This document shows, piece after piece, positions 21,348 to 31,460 of a stretch of DNA of 63,022 nucleotides. Under the pieces are notes generated by a model, which made no database searches, had not been told where the DNA came from, and was given only the letters and a program-made list of their open reading frames with translations. The DNA is from Nemertoderma westbladi (lineage: Eukaryota > Xenacoelomorpha > Nemertodermatida > Nemertodermatidae). The translations under genes and the position numbers were made by a program. Position 1 is the first letter of the stretch, and every line of letters begins with the position of its first letter. Location of the stretch: positions 1 through 63,022 of the forward strand of contig JAUCBJ010000245.1 of NCBI GenBank assembly GCA_032718475.1, written 5' to 3'.

Positions 21348-23596
21348 GAAGTTTATCATTGAAACGATACCTGTATGTACTTTGCGGACATAATTCCAAC
21401 AATTACGATATACATTGTATATTACAAAGCGGATTTAGAGATAAGAAATATACAGATTGGGATATAAAGGTTATACCGAGAAATACAGAACGATATATTT
21501 CACTGAGTGCATTTATCCCAATTAAAAACACTTCTAAGAAAATTGAGTTACGTTTCTTAGACACATATCAATTTTTAAGCTTTTCTTTAAGTAATTTAGT
21601 TGAGTGTTCAACAAAGGATGTAGCGAGTCATGATATAAGCTCAATTTTACCTATTACTCTACAAGAAATGAAATATTTTTATCCAAACTTGAATAACTCA
21701 ACAATTAAATGGAAAGGAGTATTTCCATACGAGTACTTGACAGATATAAATAAATTTAATGATACTGGTTTGCCGTCTATAAATAATTTTTTTAGTAACT
21801 TAAGTCAAAAAACATGCACAATTGAAGATTATAGGTTTGCGGGAATATCATGGGTAGAATTCGACTGTGTGAATCTCAAAGATTATCTTTTAGCCTATTT
21901 AAAACTCGATGTTTGTTTGCTTGCTGATATATTTGAGAATTTTAGGAATGTTTGTAAACAAAATTACGATTTAGAAGCGGTTTTTTACTGTAGTATCGCG
22001 TCATTTACCTATGATTGCGCGCTAAAATATAATAAATGTAAAATAGAATTAATAAAGGATTATCAGACATATAGAGATTTTGAAAAATCAATTAGGGGTG
22101 GTGTTTCATTTTGTCGAAAGCATTATATAGAATCAAATATACCAGGTACAAGTACATATGATTCTACTAAGGAAGAATGCCATATTTTTAATATTGATTT
22201 CAACTCTTTATATTCTGGGAATTTAAGTAAAAAACTACCCACCTCACAATTCAAAGAAGTAAGTATTAAACATTTAGAGAATGCAATTCCAGAAAAACTA
22301 ATCGAGTACTTGGTAGATTTAGACATTGATGGATCTACTGGATATTTTTTAATATGTGATTTAAATTATCCCAAGGCTATTCACGATCAAACATTACAAT
22401 TACCGTTAGCCCCTGAGCATTTAAGTATAAATGAATCAATGCTTTCGCCTTATATGATGGAACAATTTAATAACTTGTCAATACAAAGAGGTACCTCCCG
22501 TAAATATAGAATGTCTATACCAAAACTCATGCTGACGCAATTTGATAAAGAGTTTTATCATTTACATTTGAAACTGTTAAAATTTTATATAAAACATGGA
22601 TTAATTGTTACTAAACTACATAAATTATATTCTTTTCAACAAGAATTTGTATTTAAAAATTACATCGATTTTAATATTAATCAAAGGCGACTGGCAAAAA
22701 GTTATATTGAAACAGCTGTCGCGAAATTGCTCAATAATTCGTTGTTTGGCAAATCAATAGAAAAGATAAGAGATCGATGTAACTTTCGTATCGCAAATAG
22801 CAACGATAAATGCGATCAATTGGTAAATCGTATTAATCATGAACAATTTATAATATACAATAATACACTATCGGGACATTTATTAGTGAAAGACTCTGTA
22901 ACTCTCGATAAGCCTATATTTATTGGTAGCACTGTGTTGGACTTGGCTAAATTGGATATGTATGAGCTGTATTACAATAAATTGCTACCTATTGAGAAAG
23001 AATTAAACTGCCGTATTGAAATTGCTGCATCAGACACTGACTCGTTGATAGGTTGTTATTATAATACATCGCAGAATAATTTTTTAAAAGCATTAATTAA
23101 AAATAATATTTTAGATACATCCAATTACCCTAAGGATCACCCACTCTACAGCGATAAAAATAAATCCAGACTCTATTACTGTAAAGACGAACTAGCCTCG
23201 CGTGAAATTAAACAAGCAGTATTTTTAAGACCAAAATTATATTCAATTTTGGAATGGAATAATAAAAATATTCGTAGAGCAAAAGGTATTACAAGAGCTG
23301 TTGTGGAAACGAATATTACACATGAAGAATATTTAAAAGCATATAACTCAAATGAAGAAATAAAAAAAATCATACACAGATTTCAATCTAAATTACATCG
23401 TATTTATACCTTAAAGCAAAATAAATTTGCACTCAGTAGCTTTGATGATAAACTTTATTGGGTTAATAAAAATCAATCACTTCCTTGGGGGCACTATAAA
23501 ACAAACCTCAAAAAACCTATAAAAATATCAAATATACCAATTTATGAAGAACCAAAAGACGATGGTGTTGATGATGAATTATCAAATAGTAAATAA
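21348..23596 (+). pseudogene. pPolB: Protein-primed family B DNA polymerase, 3' part (interrupted)
   Basis: This is the C-terminal portion of the polymerase, beginning with the second GAAGT copy. It carries exonuclease motif II (GHNSNNYD near 21387), polymerase motif A (DFNSLYS near 22195), motif B (KLLNNSLFG near 22725) and motif C (SDTDS near 23030). A conserved C-terminal region with the FLRPKLYSI and KGITR blocks follows. All catalytic motifs look intact. The frame is in register with the 5' part when one target copy and the LTR element are disregarded, so the insertion is the only gross lesion. It ends in TAA at 23594-23596 and overlaps the next ORF by 53 bp. Confidence 0.92.
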
Positions 23597-24125
23597 AAAT
23601 ATAAGTTGTAAGCAGATTATTTATGGACTTAATTTAAAAGAATTAAAAAATCAATTGAATGGTAAAATTGTACTCAAACCTAATCAGTTTATATATAAGG
23701 TATTTGGTGCAACCATATTAATGTTTACAAATGGACGAATAACAATTCTCGGTAGAAAATATAATTTTAATAAAGTGAAAAAACATATATTAGAAAAAAC
23801 AAACATTAATTTGATTTTTAAATCAATCAATTTGTGTACTTATATTTTTAGTATCGATACTGTAATTTATAGGTTACTTATAAACAATATCGGGTTTTAT
23901 GTTATATTTGATAATGTTAAACTAGAAATTTCATACGATCCTGAAATATTCAATAACTGTAAAGTCAGAATAAATAATATTGTTGTTGTTTGCTGTTTCT
24001 ACACTGGTAAATGTACATTAATGTGTTCCCCGTTTAAATTTCATATATATTATCCTATATTCAACAAACTGGTTAATAATTTATTATTGTTTGGTGTGGG
24101 GGTTTTTGATGTAAAATATAATTAG
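23544..24125 (+). CDS. Putative TATA-binding-protein-like (TBP-fold) protein
   Basis: A 193-aa ORF directly after pPolB. It has two related halves, each with the TBP-repeat pattern. Residues 45-83 have KPN, then a strand ending in ATILMFTNGRITILG, then a basic helix. Residues 131-183 have YDPEIF, then VRINNIVVVCCFYTGKCTLM, then a helix ending in a hydrophobic NNLLLF. The middle FKSINLCTYIFSIDTVIYRL segment corresponds to the strand that opens the second TBP repeat. TBP binds the minor groove of AT-rich promoters, and the AT-rich leaders here would suit such a factor. The overlap with pPolB makes a start at one of the tandem ATGs at 23571/23574 as likely as 23544. The call is by eye and needs a profile search. 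The family is not known to me as a standard Polinton gene. Confidence 0.55.
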   Translation: MKNQKTMVLMMNYQIVNKNISCKQIIYGLNLKELKNQLNGKIVLKPNQFIYKVFGATILMFTNGRITILGRKYNFNKVKKHILEKTNINLIFKSINLCTYIFSIDTVIYRLLINNIGFYVIFDNVKLEISYDPEIFNNCKVRINNIVVVCCFYTGKCTLMCSPFKFHIYYPIFNKLVNNLLLFGVGVFDVKYN

Positions 24126-24820
24126 TGTGAGTGAAATTTATTGTTGTTGCTGTTTGGTGGTGGAGATTTTTACTGTAAAATATATATATTAAATTGGAGG
24201 GAGAAGAAATTTATGAATATTTTTTTTTTAAATCAACAACTAGTTTGATGGGAAATTAACTAACTAACTTCAGTAGAGCGATTGCTTGTAACACTCAAGT
24301 AGGCATAGTATACTCAGCAGCCGTAGCTAGCTAGCTAGCTTACTAAGCATTGTTGCTCACGAGTGAGCTACAATAGCGCATCTGTGACTTATGAGTGTGC
24401 GAGTGTACAGCAGGCAACGCTAAGCTCAGTGAGAAAAAGATTAGGGGTATGTGCTGGTATTCATAGTCAAAGACGATGCCATCCTATCTGTTACTAGTCT
24501 GTATACCGGCACATATTATTATTATTAAAACATCCGCTATGCATCTCCCTACATTCAGAATAGAACAATGAACAGAGCATATATCGCTAATCCACATGGG
24601 AAAGGTTTATGTTCTACATTTTGTTAACTATGTGAATTTTGTAATGTAAACATCTGCGACCCACTACAAAAATATATATAAACTCAATTTTCAAACAATG
24701 AACTATAATTTTGTTAACCAAAATAAGAACAAAAATAAAAATACCGGTATACTGTATCCACCCTGTCTGTTACCCTTAGACTATATATATAAACCTAAAC
24801 TAACCTGAGACAGCAAGAAG
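24126..24820. other. Intergenic region, no gene
   Basis: AT-rich, with a (GCTA)n run near 24326-24342. An inverted pair TATGTGCTGGTAT / ATACCGGCACATA (about 24448-24460 and 24505-24517) could form a hairpin. A TATATATATAAACC stretch about 35 bp before the next ATG is a plausible TATA element. Confidence 0.5.
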
Positions 24821-25228
24821 ATGACTTTCGCCTATATCAACAACCGGTCGTTGAAAAGCAACATAAAGTTTGATTTTGAGAGTGAGGATACTTTTGTATC
24901 ATCATCAAACGTATCTGATTTGGAAATCAGATACATTAATAAAAAATTTGAAATCGGATTTACCAATATCATCAATCACGAACATGGTGTAACAAAGTTA
25001 GAAACAACAAAAAACTTTACTTTGAACATAAGAATAAATCCAGGAACGGAAGAAGAAGAAGAAGTTACCGGTAATCAAAACGAATTAATACCAGCAACTC
25101 TACAAGAGAATTGGGAAACAGAGACCACTGCAACTATACCAGAACCGGTAGAGACTATTTGGAAAGAAATTAAACTAGCAATGCCTACCTGTAATAATAA
25201 TAGGCCTAATCATCAACATTTTTCATAG
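24821..25228 (+). CDS. Unknown 135-aa Polinton protein
   Basis: Last rightward gene before the convergence point. The N-terminal 75 residues look beta-rich (alternating hydrophobic strands, DLEIRYINKKFEIGF). The C-terminal part is acidic and low-complexity (EEEEEVTGNQNE, Thr/Pro-rich). I do not recognise it. It has a TATA-like element upstream and clean ATG context, so it is probably expressed. Confidence 0.5.
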   Translation: MTFAYINNRSLKSNIKFDFESEDTFVSSSNVSDLEIRYINKKFEIGFTNIINHEHGVTKLETTKNFTLNIRINPGTEEEEEVTGNQNELIPATLQENWETETTATIPEPVETIWKEIKLAMPTCNNNRPNHQHFS

Positions 25229-26268
25229 ATGGATACTGGTATCTAACTAGTAGGCTACACCTGTACACCCGTACACTCATACTCATTTCTACATTTATAA
25301 AGTAGACCTAAATGTTACCAGTCTGTGTATGTCTATATTATATGTAATTTAATTTAAAAAGCGGACGCATAAATAAATAAAATAAACTAACTAACTATGT
25401 TTTATATAGGATCGTTAACATAGAGTGAATGTTAGTAACTAGAGAATGTGGCGGATTTTATATAGTTATACCTCAAACCACACCTATTGTATCAGCTAGA
25501 GTAACAGAGTGCGAGGGGATTTTATAGGGCCTATAGCGCTACTGACGCCTAACCATACCTATTGTATCGATGTGGTAGGGGGCTTTCAGTTGAGGAGTAC
25601 CGTAGTCATTAGGCCTATATGCCTAATGAATGAATGTGTGCCTATCCGTGTGTTCTAAAGGTTAACTGTAAAGCATATTGGGTCAACATTCGAAAAGGGG
25701 GCCGTATAAAGTTAACTATAGCTGTATAGGCTTACCTATGCAACAGTAGTAGCCCGCAGTAATGTAGATTAGACCAATTAAAGTTGTAAACAGAAAATTG
25801 GAAGCATTCAAGTGTAATAGCCTAATCCTTAAATCAAAGAAACCAGCATGCCCTTGCGCTATCCAAGTATACAGTTACAAGAGTGCTACGGTGCCGGTAC
25901 CAGTAGGCCTATTGTTAGGTGGGCCTCCTCTAATGCTGCATTCACGAACCCCCATGTCGACTTAATTTAATTTTATTATTAGTAAGTACAGTAATGCTAA
26001 AACACTGTGGTTGCTGTCGGGGCCATTCTGCCGTTCTACAGTTTAGCGTTTTTGGTATACCTATGTAGTAAAATCAGCTAGCTACTGGTAGTTAAACTCT
26101 GATACAACAGCCGGCTACCGGTAGGTGCGGTGTGTTTGTGAGTGTAAACTTAAGCTCTACACCTTCAGTCAAACTGAGATATTAAAAAATAGATTTTAAT
26201 GTTTTTATTATTTTTATTGACATTAAAACAATTATATTATCCTATCACATTACATGCTTAGAGTAAAC
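25229..26268. other. Convergence region between the two gene arms, no gene
   Basis: About 1 kb between the last rightward stop and the last leftward stop. It contains dispersed short repeats (TAGGCCTAT-type, ACCTATTGTATC twice near 25486 and 25556) but no ORF worth reporting. It would carry the 3' ends of transcripts from both arms. Confidence 0.5.
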
Positions 26269-26883
26269 CTACAGTACATCTTCCACCACAGTTATTTCTT
26301 TCTGTTTATCATCATCATCATCAGTCGCAGTTAAACGCATTAAACGCTTTCTCACGAAAAATCGTTTCAATTCAAACCCACCGACCTGTTTTGCTGAGCA
26401 ATACCGCAGACAGTTATCCTTTGTGTTTAAGTGGAATGCACATTTATTTTCCAGTGCAATAAATTGATCGTGGAAGTGACAGGGGGTTAAATAATTGTAA
26501 TATTGCTGATTATATATCCACAATTTCTCCATCGAATTTGGTGCGAGAACATCAAGTTGGGAAACTAATATTGCCCGCTTCATCAACCCAAATACATGTA
26601 TATTTTTTTTATATTTTAAATGTCTCTTCATGTATTTTTTAAAGTCATCTTGCGAAATGTCACCATAATCCCAAGGTAAATGGGAAGTCATGTCTCGTAA
26701 ATTGTTTACGTGAGCTACATCTAAAGCTGATAACTTAATATTAGGTGGGCCTTTAATTAAAAACGTCTTTACATTAGTTTTGGTGTAATTAGAATCAAAT
26801 ATAGCAAATTCTTTAAATACTACCGGATACTCTTTATTGTCTATCTTATAATATTGAAAATCAACAAAAATAATATTATCCAT
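26269..26883 (-). CDS. Exonuclease-like (RNase H-fold) protein of Polinton/adintovirus type
   Basis: A 204-aa ORF at the promoter-distal end of the leftward cluster, 31 bp after the protease gene. The start IIFVDFQYYK, then VVFKEFAIFD, a mid-region KKNIHVFGLMKRAIL and a later H/C-containing CHFHDQ..KCAFHL block match a family of virus/transposon proteins that resemble DEDD-type 3'-5' exonucleases but often lack a full catalytic set. Here the first acidic site (D8) is present while the usual second Glu is not evident. The C-terminal tail is acidic (DDDDD). Function is inferred only. Confidence 0.5.
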   Translation of the reverse strand: MDNIIFVDFQYYKIDNKEYPVVFKEFAIFDSNYTKTNVKTFLIKGPPNIKLSALDVAHVNNLRDMTSHLPWDYGDISQDDFKKYMKRHLKYKKNIHVFGLMKRAILVSQLDVLAPNSMEKLWIYNQQYYNYLTPCHFHDQFIALENKCAFHLNTKDNCLRYCSAKQVGGFELKRFFVRKRLMRLTATDDDDDKQKEITVVEDVL

Positions 26884-26914
26884 TTTATCTGATAAACAAA
26901 AGCTAAATGATTAA

Positions 26915-27370
26915 TTACAACGCTTGTTGGTTTATTTTATAATAATTAACAAGCCATTTATATAATATTATTTCATTTATTTCCACATTATTTGTAAACG
27001 CTCTCATTGGATAGTTTGTGTGAATTCGATTTACCAAGTAATAAAGACAGTATAATCCACATGTGGTCCTCCTTGGGTCTTGAAATTGTTTGCGAGTAGT
27101 ACGCCATCTTGCGGAATTTTTCTCAAGCCATTTTTCGATACATCTGTTTGGATATTTTGATCCGAATGAATCAAATAATTCAGCCTCATTATCTCGTATA
27201 TATATTGCGATCCAATGAATCCCGGGTAGATGCTCTTTATCGGTATTTACTATTAACCCATAATCTCTCCGCTTATTATTATTATCTAATTTAGGTAATT
27301 TATTAGCTGGAAACGCTCCCAAATAGTGACCACCCACTGGAAACATATCAAGGTCCTCTGTAGATAACAT
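26915..27370 (-). CDS. PRO: Adenain-like cysteine protease (maturation protease)
   Basis: 151 aa with the C5/Ulp-like order of catalytic residues: H52 in GIHWIAIYI, D67 in ELFDSFG, Q97 in KQFQDP and C104 in TTCGLYCLYY. In Polintons this enzyme is thought to process capsid precursors at GG-containing sites, and candidate sites occur in the neighbouring protein at 28861-29175. It is intact. It begins 2 bp after the MCP stop (27373), consistent with one leftward gene block. Confidence 0.88.
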   Translation of the reverse strand: MLSTEDLDMFPVGGHYLGAFPANKLPKLDNNNKRRDYGLIVNTDKEHLPGIHWIAIYIRDNEAELFDSFGSKYPNRCIEKWLEKNSARWRTTRKQFQDPRRTTCGLYCLYYLVNRIHTNYPMRAFTNNVEINEIILYKWLVNYYKINQQAL

Positions 27371-27372
27371 AC

Positions 27373-28606
27373 TTAATCGATATGTATTTCTTTCCTGCTA
27401 TTTAAACTTAATGATTGATCATAAATATTAAAAACGATTACATTTATGGTTTCAACCAATGGTTCGGCAAATCTTAATTTTAATTGGCCGTTAGTATATA
27501 TCGACGGCTGCGGATCTCTAACATAGCTGTCGGCGGTTAGGTCCCAGGATAGGAGGGGGCAATTACCTAAGTAGGTTTCATGGTCTATATTATTACCCCC
27601 ATAACCGTTAATATATGTATTAATGTTCTTCATTAATTGAGTATACTCAAAAATATATGTTCCATCTGTAAAATTAGGTTCGTATATTACACCACCTACT
27701 GGAAGACCGTCTATAATCAGTTCCGCGCGTCTAAGGTTAAAATGTTCAAATTTCAAGGGATTGCTAATTAATTCTCCCGAATAAGCGTTATTTGTTATGA
27801 AGCCGATAATAACTAATTTGGGTTTTTTACCATCAAATATGTTTGTTTGGGTGTAATTTGTGGTTTGAGCGGGAATAGTAAATGTAGTAACCTCCTTTTT
27901 TTGGAATTGATATTCAATATCGTAACTCTCTAAACCTTTTAGGTGACTGCTTTCTATTACCGGATTAACCTCCATTCTAGGGATTAGGATCTTTACTTCA
28001 TCTAATTCTAGCCGAAGATTTGTCACCGCGTTTGCGTTTGGAGTGATTTTAAAAATGCATTCTTAAATCATACCCGGGTTGTATTATTTTAGTTTCAGTA
28101 TCAAAATCAATCGTCAATCCACTTACAAATTGCATTTGTTTACTAAAGGCATCGCCAATAGGATGCGCACCGGGATCAATTTCATTTCCGTGTTTAGATA
28201 AAGGCTGATGAAAGCCACCCGCACCCAGTAGCCCATTTTTATCCTCGTAAGTTGTAAATAATAAATTGGATAAGTACGACTTGTAGAAATAATGGTTATT
28301 GCTATTTTCAACCTGCTTCTCATTAAGGTCTATTTTAATATCACTCCACATAGTCCCAGAAGGGTAATTCAACATATATATATGAGAGTTTTCAAGTCGT
28401 CTATCCCACCGTACAGTACATTTTGTAATTAATAACGCATCTTGCAGTTTCGTATAGAATTCATTGGATCTCGGTACAAGGAATGTGACTTCCCTAGACT
28501 CACTTCTGAGATTAGATACGGGGTAAATTGTTTCATAATGCTTTGCTTTAAATTCAGTCTGTATTGGCTGTATAGAAAATAAATCTAATTCCTTAATAAT
28601 TGACAT
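27373..28606 (-). pseudogene. MCP: Major capsid protein (double jelly-roll), one frameshift
   Basis: Two adjacent leftward frames make one gene. 28606-28049 (185 aa) gives the N-terminal jelly roll, beginning IKELDLFSIQPIQTE with a VTFLVPRSNEFY block. 28026-27373 (217 aa) gives the C-terminal jelly roll, with VKILIPRMEV and LKFEHFNLRRAELIIDG. The first frame stops in a T-run (about 28050-28056). The second frame is open upstream of its nominal start, through codons that read like the missing junction, so a single-base slip in the homopolymer separates them. The total of about 410 aa is short for the family but covers both rolls. It forms the icosahedral shell. A sequencing error or programmed shift cannot be excluded. 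Confidence 0.82.
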
Positions 28607-28608
28607 TA

Positions 28609-28842
28609 TTAAAAAATACTTTTTTCGCAGTGTTTCAGTTTGCCTTTTTTTATTTTTCTATTTTTACTACGACGATGATGTATGTTCATAGACATTGGTC
28701 TAGCAGGTCGCTTTAAATCTCTATAAACTTTTTCTACAACTGACCTTGTTGACGGTTTCATTTTATTTAATGCTTTATTAATAACCGTATTAGCCTGCTG
28801 ATGTAAGACCCGCTTACCTTTTGGTATTACGTGTTGTCTCAT
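28609..28842 (-). CDS. Small basic protein, unknown
   Basis: 77 aa, very rich in Lys, Arg and His (RRSKNRKIKKGKLKH), directly upstream of the MCP with 2 bp between them. The size, charge and position suggest a DNA-condensing or internal capsid peptide, but there is no recognisable domain. Confidence 0.5.
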   Translation of the reverse strand: MRQHVIPKGKRVLHQQANTVINKALNKMKPSTRSVVEKVYRDLKRPARPMSMNIHHRRSKNRKIKKGKLKHCEKSIF

Positions 28843-28860
28843 AAATTTGGTGGTAAATGG

Positions 28861-29175
28861 TTAAGCTTTTTGTAAAACTTTTTTAGCTAATGGCTTACCA
28901 AATTTTTTCAATGTCGATAAAGCGTCTGTAAATATACCTTCTCCGTGTTGATTTGTTTGCGACATACCTCTACGATAACGTTGAAAACGACGTTGTTTTA
29001 AGTTTGGACCAAATGCACCAATTTGTTGACCGTTAGGGTCAATATATGAACCACCTCGAAAAACAGGAACTTGCGTCGAGCCTCTCGTACTTCTACCACC
29101 TTTAAAAACAGCAAGATTAGAGTCTGCACCACCATATTGAGGTTTACTGTATCTTTGAAATAAATCAGAATCCAT
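28861..29175 (-). CDS. Capsid-associated precursor with GG cleavage-like sites
   Basis: 104 aa, basic, with three evenly spread Gly-Gly sites (QYGGAD, FKGGRS, FRGGSY) that resemble adenain-type processing motifs. A C-terminal amphipathic Lys-rich helix follows (LSTLKKFGKPLAKKVLQKA). This architecture recalls adenovirus-type minor capsid or core precursors. It lies between the penton-like genes and the MCP. The cleavage assignment is inference. Confidence 0.55.
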   Translation of the reverse strand: MDSDLFQRYSKPQYGGADSNLAVFKGGRSTRGSTQVPVFRGGSYIDPNGQQIGAFGPNLKQRRFQRYRRGMSQTNQHGEGIFTDALSTLKKFGKPLAKKVLQKA

Positions 29176-29176
29176 T

Positions 29177-30028
29177 TTAATTTATTCGTTTAAAGTGTAA
29201 TGTAATAGATGTTGTCCCGTATTCAAAATTCAAATCTTTTCCTTCTTTGTCTGTTATTTCAATATGAATGTATGTTATCTTATATGATTTTTTTACAGGG
29301 ATATAATGAATTGTATCCTTGACAAATTCTTTATTTATTACGCTACCATATTTCACGTCATCAGGTATCGCAACACGACGAAGTAAAGCTAAAAAAAGTC
29401 ATTAATATATTGATTTTCAATTATATTAGTAGTCACATACATGTTCGACTTAGGTTCTGGAATAGAATTGGGTGGTTGAGGGCATAAAAATACCATCTGG
29501 TAAGCTTTTTCTCCATTTCCGATAACCTTTATTAAATAACCCTTTATATTATTTTTCGTCTTCAAAATAATTTTAAAATTTGGATTTAAATTCGCGCCAA
29601 GATTATTTTCAGTAATTCCAAAATAATAGGCTAATTGTTGACCTATAAATAACTCTCGCACAGTTTTCCCTAAAATAAATTGCAACCTATTTTGCTGAGT
29701 ATTTTCAACTATTTGTAATTTATCTTTCAACGCCCCCGTGTTAAAATAATTTATAATATCATTGATACTGTAGAACAAACCGGATGGAAGTGTATCCTCA
29801 AAATTTTTTTCCCTTTTTTAATAAAATAACATTCTCTACATTGTTATACATGGACGGCAACGTAGCTAAGTAAAATATACTTTTTATACCTACCACCCAG
29901 TTTTCGTTTGGGTTTATAGGTAAGGCGCCATGGAAATTGATCCGATAACTACTAGCAGAATTACGTGGAAAATCAATTGGACAGGAGTTACTCGGTAGTC
30001 TTACGTAGAATTCATCCATCACTGCCAC
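29177..30028 (-). pseudogene. Penton-like minor capsid protein, paralogue 2 (two frameshifts)
   Basis: Three leftward frames form one gene. 30028-29798 starts with EFYVRLPSNSC and an ENWVVGIKSIFY block, the N-terminal signature of Polinton penton proteins. 29778-29389 holds the middle. A third frame running to a TAA at 29177-29179 ends LNFEYGTTSITLHFKRIN, the usual C-terminal strands. The breaks fall in A/T homopolymers near 29800 and 29393. It overlaps the start of the neighbouring paralogue's 3' end by 17 bp. Penton proteins plug five-fold vertices. Confidence 0.72.
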
Positions 30029-30884
30029 CCCGTATTAACTTAAGTGTTATAACAGTGCGACCTCCGCTAAAATTAATTAATTCGCCTTGTCCGTCACGTA
30101 AAGTAATTAAGATTGTTTTTAGTTTTTTATTCAACAATGGGTAATAGCAAATGCTCTCGTATTCGTGATTAATATATTTTCGATTTAATTGCGTTAAAGG
30201 GCAGGTTCTTAAGAGCGGAGTTAAAGCGTCACCAACAAATGAGCTCTTAATAATATCAGTATATATGAAAATTGTATCTTTATTACGTGTTATATTCGTG
30301 GGAGCTGGAAAATCTAAAATGCCAATTTCCGAAATTTTTGGTCCGCTATAATTTAAAATTAATATCGGCTGTTCTATATTGCTTAATTCATCTACTGTAG
30401 TGGTACTGTATATATCCCAATTCGGAATACCTGGATGATTCCGATCCAATAACGGTTTTAAGCCTAGAATTTGTATTAAATCACCACGTAGACTTAATTG
30501 TATTTTTTTCAACTTTTTAGGAAATTTAAATTTAATTCTAGAATTATTTGTATTAAAAATGAATTCGAAATCTCTATATTTCGCTTCAGAATTAAACAGT
30601 TTATTTATATCATCAATGATCACTTGAATAGAGCTATGCATACCAGGAAATAAACTATATAATTTGGCATCTTTTGCATCTACCCCGATTGACAGCGAGA
30701 TTTGAGTTTGCAGTGTAATATTGCTGTATGTTGCTTGGTATTGAAGCTCGGCAAGCCCAATTTTAGCGTTTGGACCAATATATAATTCTTCGGCTAAATC
30801 AACAGTAAACTCACTAGGATTATTATTGGGGTAAGTGTTTAATGAGCTATCTGAAAGTAGAGTGATATATGTATCTGTGGCCAT
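30012..30884 (-). CDS. Penton-like minor capsid protein, paralogue 1
   Basis: 290 aa, intact. The N-terminus (DTYITLLSDSSLNTYPNNNPSEFTV) has the strand pattern also seen in the neighbouring paralogue, followed by an AKIGLAELQY block. The C-terminus GELINFSGGRTVITLKLI matches the terminal strands of the same family, so it is a tandem relative of the 29177-30028 gene. The C-terminal RGGSDG could be a protease site. The ATG at 30884 follows a TAA-repeat leader. Confidence 0.72.
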   Translation of the reverse strand: MATDTYITLLSDSSLNTYPNNNPSEFTVDLAEELYIGPNAKIGLAELQYQATYSNITLQTQISLSIGVDAKDAKLYSLFPGMHSSIQVIIDDINKLFNSEAKYRDFEFIFNTNNSRIKFKFPKKLKKIQLSLRGDLIQILGLKPLLDRNHPGIPNWDIYSTTTVDELSNIEQPILILNYSGPKISEIGILDFPAPTNITRNKDTIFIYTDIIKSSFVGDALTPLLRTCPLTQLNRKYINHEYESICYYPLLNKKLKTILITLRDGQGELINFSGGRTVITLKLIRGGSDG

Positions 30885-30900
30885 TATTATTATTATTTAA
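30885..30900 (-). promoter_or_regulatory. (TAA)n leader of the penton-like gene
   Basis: On the coding strand an AAT/TAA repeat runs straight into the ATG, as at the PC4-like and ATPase genes. A (CT)n run follows at 30901-30920. Confidence 0.3.
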
Positions 30901-31138
30901 GCTCTCTCTCTCTCTCTCTCTACTTGACTCCATTGTACATACAGTACAGTATAATGTTAAATTATAGACATCTGTGACCACGTTCATTGTCGCTTCTACA
31001 ATATATGTGAGGAATCAATATTTTACTGGCTTTATTTAAAGCGAATGAACTATAGTGTAGTAATATCATTCGAGTTAATATTGATTAATTACGATCATAT
31101 GCGACCAAAATGAATTAATATACAGTATAAACCTAAAC

Positions 31139-31460
31139 TTATTGAATATGCTGTACCCACGACTGTTTCTTGGATCCGATGAATCGTACTAAATATTCTT
31201 TCTTCCCATTGCGTACACGTTCTTTAAGTTTGCTAATATTTTTGTCAATTGGTAGATAAATATTACTATTCGGGTGGACCTTTTGGAGTTCGTGAGAATA
31301 AAATGAGCCATTTATTATAGCTCCAGTGCTGTCCTTAATATCGAACATTACCGCTGGTACTCTATCCACGATGAATAATAAATAATTCACGTGTCCATTG
31401 TTCTCAATAGCCTTTAGCAAAAGCTGTACGAGCGATAGATAATCGTACTGTATCTCCAAC
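31139..31460 (-). pseudogene. INT: Decayed integrase C-terminal (SH3-like/chromo-type) region
   Basis: A 106-aa open frame directly after the integrase stop. It contains FDIKDSTGAIINGSFYSHELQKV, the standard Polinton integrase C-terminal strand set, and a KKEYLVRF..SWV stretch like a chromodomain. Its first ~30 residues are out of frame: the frame in register with the integrase reads VGDTVRLS.. but is broken by TAA at 31461-31463 and a TGA about 60 bp on, and then a frameshift. So the integrase has two stops and one shift here. Confidence 0.7.

Noticed and set aside
28040-28060. Programmed frameshift in the MCP
   Set aside because: No classical slippery heptamer plus structure is evident, and neighbouring genes show similar homopolymer lesions, so decay or error is more likely.
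30901-30920. (CT)n run as a promoter element
   Set aside because: A simple repeat with no partner at other gene starts.
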